Positions 36,793 through 45,705 of a stretch of 64,000 nt of DNA are shown here, piece after piece. Location: assembly GCF_003574735.1 (NCBI RefSeq), contig NZ_QORW01000022.1:1-64000 (forward strand). Direction: 5' to 3'. This stretch comes from Dongia deserti. Lineage in GTDB: Bacteria; Pseudomonadota; Alphaproteobacteria; Dongiales; Dongiaceae. The notes under the pieces are model-generated. The model did no database searches. It worked only from the letters and a program-made list of their open reading frames with translations, and was not told the origin of the DNA. The translations under genes and the position numbers were made by a program. Position 1 is the stretch's first letter, and every line of letters begins with the position of its first letter.

Positions 36793-36998
36793 ATAAGGAT
36801 CTCTTCCCCTTGTGGGGCAAGGATGCGGAGCCTTAGCGAGGCGCAGCCGAGCTTAGGCGGAGCCGGATGGGGGGTAGCACGGCGAGAGCCGGCGCGCTCT
36901 ATAGAACGCAATTTGTCGAGGCCGCAGCGCGGCATTGCCCCCATCCCGACCTTCCCACTTTAGTTTCAGGGAAGAAGGCGACGGAGTTTGGCAGCAGT
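36793..36998. repeat. GC-rich intergenic element with separated inverted repeat
   Basis: A 206-bp gap between two minus-strand genes. GGATGGGGG (36865-36873) is complementary to CCCCCATCC (36938-36946), bracketing about 64 bases, and CCCCTTGTGGGG near 36818 is a short hairpin. The style resembles the mosaic intergenic repeats frequent in alphaproteobacterial genomes; whether it is repeated elsewhere cannot be judged from this window. It may also end the aminotransferase transcript. Confidence 0.4.
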
Positions 36999-38396
36999 CT
37001 ACGCCGCCGCGCTCAGGTGCCCTTCGCGCTTCAGCCATGTCTCGGTATCCTCGAGCGCCCTGGCGAACCGGTCGAACGTGCTGTCGATCTCCGCCTCGGT
37101 CGCCACCATCGGCGGGCAGAAGCAGAGCGCGTCTGCCACCGGCCGCACGATGAGGCCGTGATCATGCGCCATGCGTACCAGATTGGCGCCGACCAGCAAT
37201 TTGGGATCGAAGCTCTCCTTCGTCTTCTTGTCCTTCACCAGCTCGATCGCGCCGACCAGGCCGACGCCGCGGCATTCTCCCACCAGCGGATGATCGGCGA
37301 AGGAATGGAGGCGCTTCAGGAAATGCGGCGCAAGATCGCGCACGCCGTCGATGATCTTCTGCTCCTCGTAGATCTTCAGCACCTCGACCGCGCAGGCTGC
37401 GGAGGCCGGATGGCCGGAATAGGTGATGCCGTGAGCGAAGGCGACGTTCTTGGCGCTATTGTCGCGCAGGGCCTCGTACACGCGCTGGTTCATCATGATG
37501 GCGGCGATCGGCATGAAGCCGGCCGATAGTTGCTTGGCCATGGTCATGATGTCCGGCTTCATGCCGAAGGTCTGCGACCCCCACCAATTGCCGGTGCGCC
37601 CGAAGCCGCAGATGACCTCGTCGGCCACCAGCAGGATGTCGTATTTCTGGAGCACCGCCTGGATCTTCTCGAAGTAGGTCCGCGGCGGAACGATCACGCC
37701 GCCGGCGCCCATGACGGGCTCGGCGAACATCGCCGCGATGGTATCCGGCCCCTCCGCCAGGATCAGCTTTTCCAGGCTCTCCGCGCAGCGCGTCGCGAAC
37801 TGCTCTTCCGTCTCGCCGGGCTGGCCGAAGCGGTAGTGATGCGGACAGTCGGTATGCAACGTGCCGGCGATCGGCAGGTCAAAATCCTTGTGGATCGCGG
37901 GCAGGCCGGTGAGCGACCCTGCTGCGACGGTGACGCCATGATAAGCCTTCACGCGCGAGATGATCTTTTTCTTCTGAGGACGCCCGAGGCCGTTGTTCAT
38001 GTAGCGCACCATCTTGATGACAGTGTCGTTGGCCTCGGAACCGGAATTGCAGAAATAGGCCTTGGACATCGGCACCGGCGCCAGGCTCACCAGCTTCTCC
38101 GCCAGCTCGACAGTGACCGCCGCCGTCTTCTGCGTGAAGGTGTGATAGAAGGGCAGCGCCTGCATCTGCTTGGCGATCGCCTGGGTCAGGCGCGGCACCT
38201 CGCCGAAGCCGAGCGAGCAGCACCACAGGCCCGCGAGCCCGTCCATGTATTCCTTGCCGTCCTCGTCATAGATGTAGACGCCCTTGCCGCGCGTGACGAC
38301 GAAGCCGCCTTCCTTCTCGTTCTTCAAGGCGTTGGTGTAGCCGTGGAAGTGAAACGCGGCATCCTTCGCCGCCAGTGAATTCGGCCTCGGGCTCAT
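36999..38396 (-). CDS. class III (omega) aminotransferase, amine:pyruvate type
   Basis: A PLP-dependent aminotransferase of 465 residues that most likely moves the amino group of an omega-amine (polyamine, beta-alanine or similar) to pyruvate. It shows AGLWCCSLGFGE, NSGSEANDTVIKMVRY (phosphate loop), AYHGVTVAAGSLTG, AEPVMGAGGVIVPP, VADEVICGFGRTGNWWGSQ and the PLP Lys in MAKQLSAGFMPIA. It resembles SpuC-type polyamine:pyruvate transaminases more than ornithine or acetylornithine types. Context with the amine importer (7.5 kb away) is suggestive but they are not one operon. The substrate cannot be settled from sequence alone. Confidence 0.85.
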   Translation of the reverse strand: MSPRPNSLAAKDAAFHFHGYTNALKNEKEGGFVVTRGKGVYIYDEDGKEYMDGLAGLWCCSLGFGEVPRLTQAIAKQMQALPFYHTFTQKTAAVTVELAEKLVSLAPVPMSKAYFCNSGSEANDTVIKMVRYMNNGLGRPQKKKIISRVKAYHGVTVAAGSLTGLPAIHKDFDLPIAGTLHTDCPHHYRFGQPGETEEQFATRCAESLEKLILAEGPDTIAAMFAEPVMGAGGVIVPPRTYFEKIQAVLQKYDILLVADEVICGFGRTGNWWGSQTFGMKPDIMTMAKQLSAGFMPIAAIMMNQRVYEALRDNSAKNVAFAHGITYSGHPASAACAVEVLKIYEEQKIIDGVRDLAPHFLKRLHSFADHPLVGECRGVGLVGAIELVKDKKTKESFDPKLLVGANLVRMAHDHGLIVRPVADALCFCPPMVATEAEIDSTFDRFARALEDTETWLKREGHLSAAA

Positions 38397-38422
38397 GGTC
38401 TCGCATCCTCAGACAAAGCGAA

Positions 38423-38442
38423 GGCCAGCGACGAGGCTGGCC
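38423..38442. repeat. small hairpin upstream of the aminotransferase
   Basis: GGCCAGC and GCTGGCC pair around a 6-base loop, 27 bp upstream of the aminotransferase ATG. It could sit in the leader RNA or be part of a palindromic intergenic repeat; no function is shown. Confidence 0.25.
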
Positions 38443-38511
38443 AGCATCCAGCGATACTATCCACGCTACGCCAAGCGAAGTCAAAGGCATGGCAATGTCA
38501 CGGTACAACGA

Positions 38512-39492
38512 CTAGCGTCTGGGCGCGTTCTTGCGTTCTCGGCGGCTCTGTGCGGTCTTGCGCGTCACCTGGCCCACTCGCTGCTCGCCGCAGTGCCGCG
38601 CAAGCGCTTCCCGCAGGCAAACGGCGGCCGGCCCAAGCGGCTCATCAGTGCGGCGCGCGAGGTAGCCGTTCACGATGCTGTCGCCGCGGTGGCCGAGCGC
38701 CGCAGTCGGTACACGCACCAGCCTTCCCTCGGCAAGATCCTGCTCCACCTGCCACAATGGCAGCCGGCCCCAACCGACGCCTGCCAGGATCAGCGCGTGC
38801 TTGGTATCCTGGCCGCGCACGCGCCAGGTTCCCGGTGAGAGCACCCCGAAATCGCGTCCCCCCGACAACAGCGTCGGATCCTCCTGCACGATCTGCAGAT
38901 GATCCGCGAGCTCGATCGTGCCAAGCGGCTCCTTTCGCCGTGCGCGCTCCGCGAGCGGATGGTCGGCCGCCACCACCGCCACGAACGAGAACGACATGAG
39001 ACGCTCGAGCTCGATGCGTGGATCGCGGAAGTCCTCGCCGGCCATGATGGCGAGCGAGCAACGGCGTTCGCGCAAGGCTGCGAGCGGGCCGCCAAGCGGC
39101 TCGAGCGAAAGGCGCGCGCTCACCGTTGGATAGGCATCGCGCAGATCGCGCAGCGCGGCGCCGACAATCGGCAGCGGAAACAAGGTGTCGACCACGAACG
39201 ACAGCGTGCGCTCGATGCCGGCGCGGAAACCTTGCGCCCGCGCCCGCATGGCGTCGACCTTCAGCAGGATCGCGCGTGCGTCCGCGAGCAGGGCGTCGCC
39301 CTCAGCGGTCAAGGTCGGCCGATGGTTGGTGCGATCGAACAACGCGGTGCAAAGTTGGGCCTCGATGTTGCCGATGGCGTGGCTCACCGCCGATTGCGCG
39401 CGGGAGAGGCGCTGGGCAGCCGAGCGGAAGCTGCCGCTTTCCGCCACAGCCACGAATACGCGCATCTGGTCGAGAGTGAGGGCATCCAACAT
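38512..39492 (-). CDS. LysR family transcriptional regulator of the wrbA locus
   Basis: A 326-residue LTTR with an N-terminal winged helix (TLDQMRVFVAVAESGSFRSA, then RAQSAVSHAIGNIEAQL) and a substrate-sensing domain from about 90 (LSFVVDTLFPLPIVG). The C-terminal tail is very basic (QSRRERKNAPRR). It is divergent from wrbA-MFS across a 100-bp gap that holds an ATAG-N11-CTAT box, so control of wrbA and autoregulation are likely. The effector may be a quinone or other electrophile by analogy with similar pairs; that is inference. Confidence 0.87.
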   Translation of the reverse strand: MLDALTLDQMRVFVAVAESGSFRSAAQRLSRAQSAVSHAIGNIEAQLCTALFDRTNHRPTLTAEGDALLADARAILLKVDAMRARAQGFRAGIERTLSFVVDTLFPLPIVGAALRDLRDAYPTVSARLSLEPLGGPLAALRERRCSLAIMAGEDFRDPRIELERLMSFSFVAVVAADHPLAERARRKEPLGTIELADHLQIVQEDPTLLSGGRDFGVLSPGTWRVRGQDTKHALILAGVGWGRLPLWQVEQDLAEGRLVRVPTAALGHRGDSIVNGYLARRTDEPLGPAAVCLREALARHCGEQRVGQVTRKTAQSRRERKNAPRR

Positions 39493-39502
39493 GATCTACT
39501 CC

Positions 39503-39521
39503 ATAGATCAAACCGAGCTAT
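39503..39521. promoter_or_regulatory. candidate LysR box ATAG-N11-CTAT
   Basis: ATAG (39503-39506) and CTAT (39518-39521) form an inverted repeat with 11 bases between, the T-N11-A layout of LysR operators. It lies 10 bp before the LysR ATG (divergent) and 71 bp before the wrbA ATG, followed by a TATATT that could serve as a -10 element for wrbA. Confidence 0.45.
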
Positions 39522-39592
39522 ATTTTGCCAATTCCTTAGAACGATTGAAAGGCGCCACATAGCCTCCAGTGTCGGCCAATGGAGAGGTGCAG

Positions 39593-40228
39593 ATGACGAA
39601 GGTGCTGGTGCTCTATTACTCGTCCTATGGGCATATCGAAACGATGGCTCGTGCCGTTGCCAACGGTGTGCGCGAAGCCGGCGCGGACGTCACGGTGAAG
39701 CGTGTGCCGGAGCTGGTGCCGGAAGGCTTCATGCGAAGGTCCGGCTACAAGCTCGATCAGTCGGCACCAATCGCGACCGTCGCCGAGCTGCCCGACTACG
39801 ATGCCATCATCATCGGCACGCCGACGCGCTTCGGCAACATGGCCGCGCAGATGAAGAACTTTCTGGATCAGACCGGCGGCCTCTGGGTCAAGGACAGGCT
39901 GGTCGGCAAGGTCGGCAGCGTCTTCACCTCGACCGGCAGCCAGCATGGCGGGCAGGAATCGACCATCCTCGCGACCCACGTCGCGTTGATGCACCTGGGC
40001 ATGGTCACGGTGGGCCTGCCTTACAGCTTCAAAGGACAGATGCGCATGGACGAGATCACCGGCGGCTCACCTTATGGCGCCTCGACGCTGGCCGACGACG
40101 GCAAGGGCGGCAGCCGCCAGCCCAGCGCCAATGAACTGGCCGGCGCGCGCTATCAGGGCCGCTACGTCGCCGAAATCGCTGCCGCGGTCGCGAGCCGCCG
40201 CGACCGTCTGCTGGAGATCGCACAATGA
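39593..40228 (+). CDS. wrbA: NAD(P)H:quinone oxidoreductase WrbA
   Basis: A flavodoxin-like, FMN-binding quinone reductase of 211 residues that reduces quinones by two electrons, avoiding semiquinone radicals. Seen: [15 protein letters not shown] (phosphate loop), [33 protein letters not shown] and [14 protein letters not shown], all WrbA hallmarks. The ATG at 39593 follows GGAGAGG; an upstream in-frame ATG at 39569 is less likely. Its stop overlaps the ATG of the MFS gene (ATGA), so they are coupled. Confidence 0.93.
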   Translation: MTKVLVLYYSSYGHIETMARAVANGVREAGADVTVKRVPELVPEGFMRRSGYKLDQSAPIATVAELPDYDAIIIGTPTRFGNMAAQMKNFLDQTGGLWVKDRLVGKVGSVFTSTGSQHGGQESTILATHVALMHLGMVTVGLPYSFKGQMRMDEITGGSPYGASTLADDGKGGSRQPSANELAGARYQGRYVAEIAAAVASRRDRLLEIAQ

Positions 40229-41457
40229 TCGCGGCCTCGCGCTGGCCACTCATTCACCTGATCGTCGGTGCCGGCATTGTCTCGGCGTTGCAGGTCGGCA
40301 AGGCGCCGGCGGCGCTCGCCACGGTGCAGGCCGATCTTGGGTTGGATCTGCCGACGGCATCATGGCTGCTCTCTGCGTTCGCTCTGGTCGGTGGCATTGC
40401 CGGAATCGCCATCGGCATCGCCGTCGACCATGTCGGCGCACGCCGCATGGCGATTGGCGGTCTCCTGCTGCAGGGCGTCGCGTCGGCCGCGGGCGCGCTG
40501 ATGAGCGGCGCGGCACCGCTGCTGGCATCCAGGCTCGTGGAGGGTGTCGGCTTCCTGGCGGTGGCGGTTGCCGCCCCGGCGCTGATCGTCGCGGTGGCGC
40601 GGCCGCGCGACCTGAGCCGCGCGTTCGCGGAGTGGGGCACGTTCATGCCGGTCGGCATGGCCATCGTGCTGCTCGCGGCACCGATCTTGTCCGCGATCGG
40701 CTGGCGCGGTTTCTGGCTGGTGAATGCCGCGATCCTCCTCGGCTATGCCATAGTACTGGCGGTGGGCACGCGCGCGATCGCGCCGGCTGCCGGTTCGCGT
40801 CGCAGCATCGCCGCCGATATCAGAGACACCTTGGCCGCGCGAGGGCCGTGGCTCCTCTGCGGCCTGTTTGCCGCTTTCTGCGCCGGATATTTCGCGGTGT
40901 TTGGCTTCCTGCCCGTCATTCTGTCGGATCGCCTGGGCGTCAGCGCGGGAACCGGCGGTGTGCTGTCCGCCTTCGCCATCGCGGTGAACGCCATCGGCAA
41001 TCTCGTGTGCGGGATCCTCTTGTCGCGTGGCGTCCGCCGGTCGCACCTTCTGCTGATCGGCTTCATCACGATCGGCATCTGCACGTTCGGCATCTTGAGC
41101 ACGGATGTGCCCGGTCTTGCCGCCTATGCGCTCTGTGTCCTGCTGTCGCTAATCTGCGGCATCGTCCCGGTGGCACTGATCGATGCAGCGCCGCGCTATG
41201 CTCCGCGTCCCGATCTGGTCGGCGCGACCGTGGGCTTCCTGATGCAAGGCAACAACATCGGCCTGATCATCGGCCCTGCCGCTGCCGGGTACATTGCAGG
41301 CGCCTTTGGTTGGCCGGCGGTTTCGTTCGCCGTCGCGCTCATCAGCGCAGTCGCGATCTTCGGCGCCCTCGCACTCGCGCGAAGCGCCGCAGGACCGCGG
41401 TCAGCCGGCGAAGCGGCACGTAGCAAATCGGCTGGCCTCCAGCGTCAATGTCGCTAA
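40225..41457 (+). CDS. MFS transporter
   Basis: A 410-residue major facilitator with 12 predicted helices, possibly an exporter. The loop 2-3 motif is [16 protein letters not shown], and the second half repeats it weakly ([14 protein letters not shown]). Two large hydrophobic halves are separated by a basic segment ([14 protein letters not shown]). It is coupled to wrbA by an ATGA overlap and is under the same presumptive LysR control, so efflux of the compound that induces the quinone reductase is plausible. Substrate unknown. Confidence 0.85.
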   Translation: MIAASRWPLIHLIVGAGIVSALQVGKAPAALATVQADLGLDLPTASWLLSAFALVGGIAGIAIGIAVDHVGARRMAIGGLLLQGVASAAGALMSGAAPLLASRLVEGVGFLAVAVAAPALIVAVARPRDLSRAFAEWGTFMPVGMAIVLLAAPILSAIGWRGFWLVNAAILLGYAIVLAVGTRAIAPAAGSRRSIAADIRDTLAARGPWLLCGLFAAFCAGYFAVFGFLPVILSDRLGVSAGTGGVLSAFAIAVNAIGNLVCGILLSRGVRRSHLLLIGFITIGICTFGILSTDVPGLAAYALCVLLSLICGIVPVALIDAAPRYAPRPDLVGATVGFLMQGNNIGLIIGPAAAGYIAGAFGWPAVSFAVALISAVAIFGALALARSAAGPRSAGEAARSKSAGLQRQCR

Positions 41458-41513
41458 TATCCCCTGCATGGCAGGCGACCAGAAGGCGCCGCGCTCTGGC
41501 AAGGGAAGTAGTC

Positions 41514-42329
41514 ATGACATTGGGCATCTGTGTTGGCGGCGTGTCCGGTTGGACCGGCAGCGCCATTGCGCAAGCGGTTCTGGATGATCCGGAGCTCGAA
41601 CTCTCCGGCGCCGTTGCGCGCAGGTGCAAGGGCAAGGACGCCGGGCAAGTGATCGGCCGCACCGCCATCGGCCTGCCCGTTGTCGACAGCGTCGAGGCTG
41701 CGCTCGAGGCCGGCACCAGCGAGGTCTACATCGACTACACGCACCCGAGTTCGGTGAAGGTGAATGTACTTGCAGCACTCAATCGCGGCGTGCCTGCGAT
41801 CGTCGGCACGTCCGGCCTCTCCGCCGCGGATTATGCGGAGATCGCCGAGGTGGCGGAGGCACGCGGCCTCGGCGTGGTGGCGAGCGGCAACTTCTCGATC
41901 ACCGCCGCTTTGCTCCAGCATTTCGCGGTGATCGCCGCCCAGCATGTGCCCGATTTCGAGATCATCGACTACGCCAAGTCCACCAAGCCGGACGTGCCGA
42001 GCGGCACCGCGCGCGAGCTGGCGGAGCGGCTTGGCGCCATCGCGCCCAGCAATCCCGGCGTGCCGCTCGACAAGATCATCGGCCCCAAGGAAACCCGCGG
42101 CGCCAACATCAGTGGGGGCCGCGTCCATTCCGTGCGCCTGCCCAGCTATGTGCTCGCGGTCGAGGCCATCTTCGGCAAGGCGAGCGAGCGGCTCGCCCTG
42201 CGGCACGACGCCGGCACCAGCGCTGAGCCCTATGTCAGCGGCACCCTGCTCGCTGCCCGTCGCGTGCGCGAGATCAAGGGCTTGGTGCGCGGCTTGGACA
42301 CGCTGTTGTTCGGCGAAGCGCAGAAGTGA
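41514..42329 (+). CDS. atypical DapB-like dinucleotide-binding reductase
   Basis: A 271-residue protein with the DapB (4-hydroxy-tetrahydrodipicolinate reductase) fold: ICVGGVSGWTGSAIAQAVL at the nucleotide site, YIDYTHPSSVKVNVLAAL, PAIVGTSGL, ASGNFSITAALLQHF, and PSGTARELAERLG. In canonical DapB the segment before PSGTA is E-x-HH-x-x-K-x-D; here it is IIDYAKSTKPDV, so the two His (catalytic H159 and H160 in E. coli) become A154 and K155, while K158 and D160 remain. It may therefore catalyse another reduction. ATG 41514 has AAGGGAAG upstream. No lysine genes adjoin it; the MFS gene ends 57 bp upstream. Confidence 0.8.
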   Translation: MTLGICVGGVSGWTGSAIAQAVLDDPELELSGAVARRCKGKDAGQVIGRTAIGLPVVDSVEAALEAGTSEVYIDYTHPSSVKVNVLAALNRGVPAIVGTSGLSAADYAEIAEVAEARGLGVVASGNFSITAALLQHFAVIAAQHVPDFEIIDYAKSTKPDVPSGTARELAERLGAIAPSNPGVPLDKIIGPKETRGANISGGRVHSVRLPSYVLAVEAIFGKASERLALRHDAGTSAEPYVSGTLLAARRVREIKGLVRGLDTLLFGEAQK

Positions 42330-42367
42330 CGCTGCGGCCGGATTACCTTGGAGCCTATGATAACTGA

Positions 42368-42583
42368 GTCAATCTGGTACGGACTTCGAAACACCGTCTA
42401 TGCGAAGCGACTGATCTGCTTCGCGAACACCCTGATTTGGTGTCGATGCGCAATGGCATTGGAGAGACGGCGTTGCATTCCTCGCTGTCGAAATTGATGC
42501 CGAAGGTGCAGCCTGGCTGCAGGCTAGGGGATTTGATCTGAACGTGAAGAATGAGTTTGGCACTCGCACGGCAGTACTCGCCC
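42368..42583 (+). pseudogene. ankyrin-repeat protein relic with frameshift
   Basis: In the frame starting at 42368, REHPDLVSMRNGIGETALH (to 42478) reads as an ankyrin repeat. If one T is restored after 42478 the neighbouring frame continues FLAVEIDAEGAAWLQARG and FDLNVKNEFGT (42479-42560), a second repeat in phase. Thus a single-base deletion has broken the frame. The 5' end has no start codon and the 3' end is lost at the stop of the PAS gene. The relic is small and I cannot say what the parent gene did; ankyrin-type homology is a pattern reading. Confidence 0.5.
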
Positions 42584-43114
42584 CTAGATCACCACCTTCC
42601 CATCTTCGCGGTGCGGCAGGTTGCCGGGGATGACGGCGACCATCAGCATCTCGACCTTGGGCGGACTATCGCCGAGGGGGAGGATCAAGGTTTCTTCGGA
42701 GAAGTGCTGCCGATCGAACAGGCCGTTCTTGCGGTAGCGGTAGGGCTCGCCGCTGTCGACCACGCGGTCATAGGTCTCCTTGATGAAGGCGACATATTCT
42801 TCGCCCGGCAGCTCGTCGAGATAGCGGCCGGTGTAGTCCGTGCCGGAGAGCTCGACGAGGATCGAGCCATCGAGCCGAAAACGATAACGCCGCGGGTCGC
42901 GCTCGACGTCGACCAGCGTCACGTAGCCGAGCACGTAGCGGAACTCGACCGGGTCGATCTCTGCCTTGCTCGGGAACAGCCGCGCGCCGCGCTTCTCCAG
43001 CCAGTAATCGAGCAGCCGGCGCAGCCGGTCATCTTCGAGCTGCAGGTCAGGCGCCTTGCTCTTCGCCAATGGAGAGAGCCTTCTGGTCTTGCGCAACGAC
43101 TGAGAGTAGCGCAA
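42584..43114 (-). CDS. PAS_5 domain protein
   Basis: A 176-residue soluble protein of the PAS_5 (PF07310-like) kind found widely in alphaproteobacteria. Residues about 28-165 make the PAS-like fold: DDRLRRLLDYWLEKRGARLFPSKAEIDP, then FRYVLGYVTLVDVERDP, YRFRLDGSILVELSGTDYTG, LPGEEYVAFIKETYDRVVDSGEPY and RQHFSEETLILPLGD. No output domain is attached. Function unknown; it starts 37 bp after the HWE kinase stop on the same strand, so the two may be cotranscribed and share a signal. Confidence 0.8.
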   Translation of the reverse strand: MRYSQSLRKTRRLSPLAKSKAPDLQLEDDRLRRLLDYWLEKRGARLFPSKAEIDPVEFRYVLGYVTLVDVERDPRRYRFRLDGSILVELSGTDYTGRYLDELPGEEYVAFIKETYDRVVDSGEPYRYRKNGLFDRQHFSEETLILPLGDSPPKVEMLMVAVIPGNLPHREDGKVVI

Positions 43115-43151
43115 CGCCGTCGACCCTTAAAGGTGCACGAGACCTGGCTGG

Positions 43152-45611
43152 CTAAATCGCCACTTCCAGGGAGCAGATCAGGCCATTCGGGTTGTAGTCG
43201 AGGTTCGCGTTTCCGCCGCCACCCTGCAACGCACGCTCGATCAGGAAGGAGCCGAAGCCCTTGCGCTCCGGCGGGACCACCAGCGGTCCGCCAAGCTCGC
43301 GCCAGGTCAGGCGGACCACTTGTGCATCCTCCTCGCCTGCAACCTCCCAAGTGAGCCTGACCACGCCATAGGCGTTGGAAAGCGCGCCATATTTGACGGC
43401 GTTCGTGGCCAGCTCGTGCAGTGCCATGGTGAGCAGGGAAGCGTCCCGCGCGCTGACCCAGATATCCTCTGGCCCTTTGGTGAGGAAACGCGCGCTGTGC
43501 TGCGCCTCGAACGGCCGCAGGGCCCGGCGCACGACCTCGTGCAACTCCGCTCGGTTCCATCGTTCCAAGGTCAGCAGGTCCTGGGCGTTGGCGAGTGCCA
43601 TCAACCGGGCGATGAACGCATCGCGCTCCGCCGCCGGAGCGCCCGCTAGCGTCTGCCGCGCGATCGCCTGGACAGTCGCCAGGATGTTCTTGATGCGATG
43701 CTTGACCTCGCCCACCAGCAGCTCTTGTTGCTGCTCGCCGCGCTTGCGCTCGGTTATGTCGCGCACGATTTTCGAGGCGCCAATGATCTTGCCGTCGGCA
43801 TCCTTAATCGGAGAGACGGAGAGAGAGATATCCACCAGGCCGCCATCCTTGCGCCGGCGCACAGTGTCATAGTGCTCGATCTGCTCGCCGCGGCGGATGC
43901 GCGCCAGAATGCCCGGTTCTTCGTCCGCGCGCTCCGGCGGCATCAGCATCGTGACCGGCCGGCCGATTGCTTCCTGCGCCGTGTAGCCGAACAGCCGCTC
44001 TGCACCACGGTTCCAGGTTGTGATGACGCCATCAAGGTTCTTGCTGATGATCGCCTCGTCGGAGGATTCGATGATGGCGGCTAAGCGCCGGGCGTTCTGC
44101 TCTGTCCGGGCCCGCTGCAGGATCTCTATCTGCGCACTGCGCAAGAGTCGCGCGTTGTCGATAGCAATCGCGGCATGCGCGGCAATGCCGGCGACGATGT
44201 CTTCCGCCTCCTGCGTGAATATGCCGGCCTCGTCGTGGCCGAAGAACAGCCCACCCTGCGGCTGGCCGGTTTTCGAAACCACCGGCACCGCCAGATAGCT
44301 CGCGACCCGCAATTGGGCCACCTGGGCGCCGAAATCGGGCGCGTCATGCCTGTAGCGGGCATCTTTCCGGATGTCGTCCGACCGGACGGGATTGAGGCCG
44401 AGGGAGCCGGGATCGAAGAGTGTGGAATTGCGCAGCAGCTCGATCTTGGCAAATGCCTCACGCGGTGCGCCGCTAACGGCATAGAGCGTGTAGGAGTCGG
44501 AATTCCCATTGTCCAGCTTGTAGAGGAACGCGCCGAACCTCGCCCCGACGGCCTCTGTTGCGATGTCGGTTACGGTTTGAACGACATGCTCCAGGTCAAG
44601 ATTGCTGGAGATCGTCTTGGCGACCCGGTTCAGGAACCTCAGCCGGTCCTGCTGCTCTCGCAAGTCGCGCTGAGCTGCTTTCAAACCCGAAATGTCGAGG
44701 ATGCTGACCAAGGTGCGCGCGCAGCGCTCGCCCTCGAACGCGATGGTGAGCATTACATCCAGAGGCCGGCCGTGCAGCGTCTGCATGGTCCCTTCGCCCT
44801 CGAACCGCCGTTTCCCGTCCCACAACGCCGCCAGTTCTTCGACGAACACGGCCTGCGTCGCCGGCAGGAACACCCGGTTCAGGGACGTGAGCAGGTCGCG
44901 CTTCTCAGCCGCTCCAAACAGCTCGAGCGCGTACTCATTCACGTCGGTGATGCGCACAAGCTCCATCGCCCGCATCAATGCATCGGGATCGGCAGCGAAG
45001 TGGCCGCGCAGATCCGTCACGCCGCGGCCGCGCAGATCATCGAGCAGCGCTAGGACGTCGGAGAAATCCTCCTCCCACAGTGCCACGCGCGCGCCTTCGA
45101 AGATGCCGTGGTAGCGGCTCTCGCTGTCCGCCAGACGCTGCTCGGTTAGCCGCCAGTCGGTAACATCGACCAGCATATTGACGGCGCCGATCAGCGTCCC
45201 GCTTTCGTCGCGCAACGGTGTCGGGAACGGCCTGAAGCGAACGCGGCTGCCGTCCGGACGTTCGGCCAGTGCTTCCACGCCTCTGATCGCCCGGTTCTCC
45301 TTAATCGCCAGGGCCATGGGGCACTGGTCGTGTGGCATCGGCGTGCCGTCCAGCTGATAGAGCCGCCAAGACCCGCACCAGTAGCTGGAGCCAAGCGGCG
45401 GGCGATGGCCCCAAAGGTCAGCGGCTGCATCGTTGTAGTACGTGAGGCGCCCCTGGGCGTCGGTGATATAGATCGCGGCCGGTAGGAGCTCGATCACCTT
45501 GTAGAAATCGGCATGGAACGTTGTCGGAATCGCGCTGGCGGTCGCGGCGATGATGGCCCGGTCGAGCGGCTGTTGTCCCTTGACTTTCAAGCTCTTGGCA
45601 CGGCCACTCAT
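43152..45611 (-). CDS. PAS/GAF sensor histidine kinase, HWE family
   Basis: An 819-residue soluble sensor kinase. The order is PAS (about 35-155; ITDAQGRLTYYNDAAADLWG), a second PAS-like domain (about 165-310), GAF (about 325-480; ATEAVGARFGAFLYK and LRVASYLAVPVV), a third PAS with PAC (about 490-615; SSDEAIISKNLDGVITTWN), and an HWE kinase core. The phospho-acceptor is H638 in GEVKHRIKNILATVQ; the N box is HELATNAVKYGALS near 732-745, and W-R-E near 770 is the family's signature. No transmembrane helix is seen, so signals are cytosolic (redox, light or small molecule). No response regulator is next to it. Confidence 0.92.
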   Translation of the reverse strand: MSGRAKSLKVKGQQPLDRAIIAATASAIPTTFHADFYKVIELLPAAIYITDAQGRLTYYNDAAADLWGHRPPLGSSYWCGSWRLYQLDGTPMPHDQCPMALAIKENRAIRGVEALAERPDGSRVRFRPFPTPLRDESGTLIGAVNMLVDVTDWRLTEQRLADSESRYHGIFEGARVALWEEDFSDVLALLDDLRGRGVTDLRGHFAADPDALMRAMELVRITDVNEYALELFGAAEKRDLLTSLNRVFLPATQAVFVEELAALWDGKRRFEGEGTMQTLHGRPLDVMLTIAFEGERCARTLVSILDISGLKAAQRDLREQQDRLRFLNRVAKTISSNLDLEHVVQTVTDIATEAVGARFGAFLYKLDNGNSDSYTLYAVSGAPREAFAKIELLRNSTLFDPGSLGLNPVRSDDIRKDARYRHDAPDFGAQVAQLRVASYLAVPVVSKTGQPQGGLFFGHDEAGIFTQEAEDIVAGIAAHAAIAIDNARLLRSAQIEILQRARTEQNARRLAAIIESSDEAIISKNLDGVITTWNRGAERLFGYTAQEAIGRPVTMLMPPERADEEPGILARIRRGEQIEHYDTVRRRKDGGLVDISLSVSPIKDADGKIIGASKIVRDITERKRGEQQQELLVGEVKHRIKNILATVQAIARQTLAGAPAAERDAFIARLMALANAQDLLTLERWNRAELHEVVRRALRPFEAQHSARFLTKGPEDIWVSARDASLLTMALHELATNAVKYGALSNAYGVVRLTWEVAGEEDAQVVRLTWRELGGPLVVPPERKGFGSFLIERALQGGGGNANLDYNPNGLICSLEVAI

Positions 45612-45705
45612 GCACGGATCTCCGGAAGCGCGCCTTCACGACAACGCTTCACGGTAGGTTGGGTTCCGTCAATTCAGCGGCTTCCGCGAAGGCCGCGAAC
45701 TGTCG

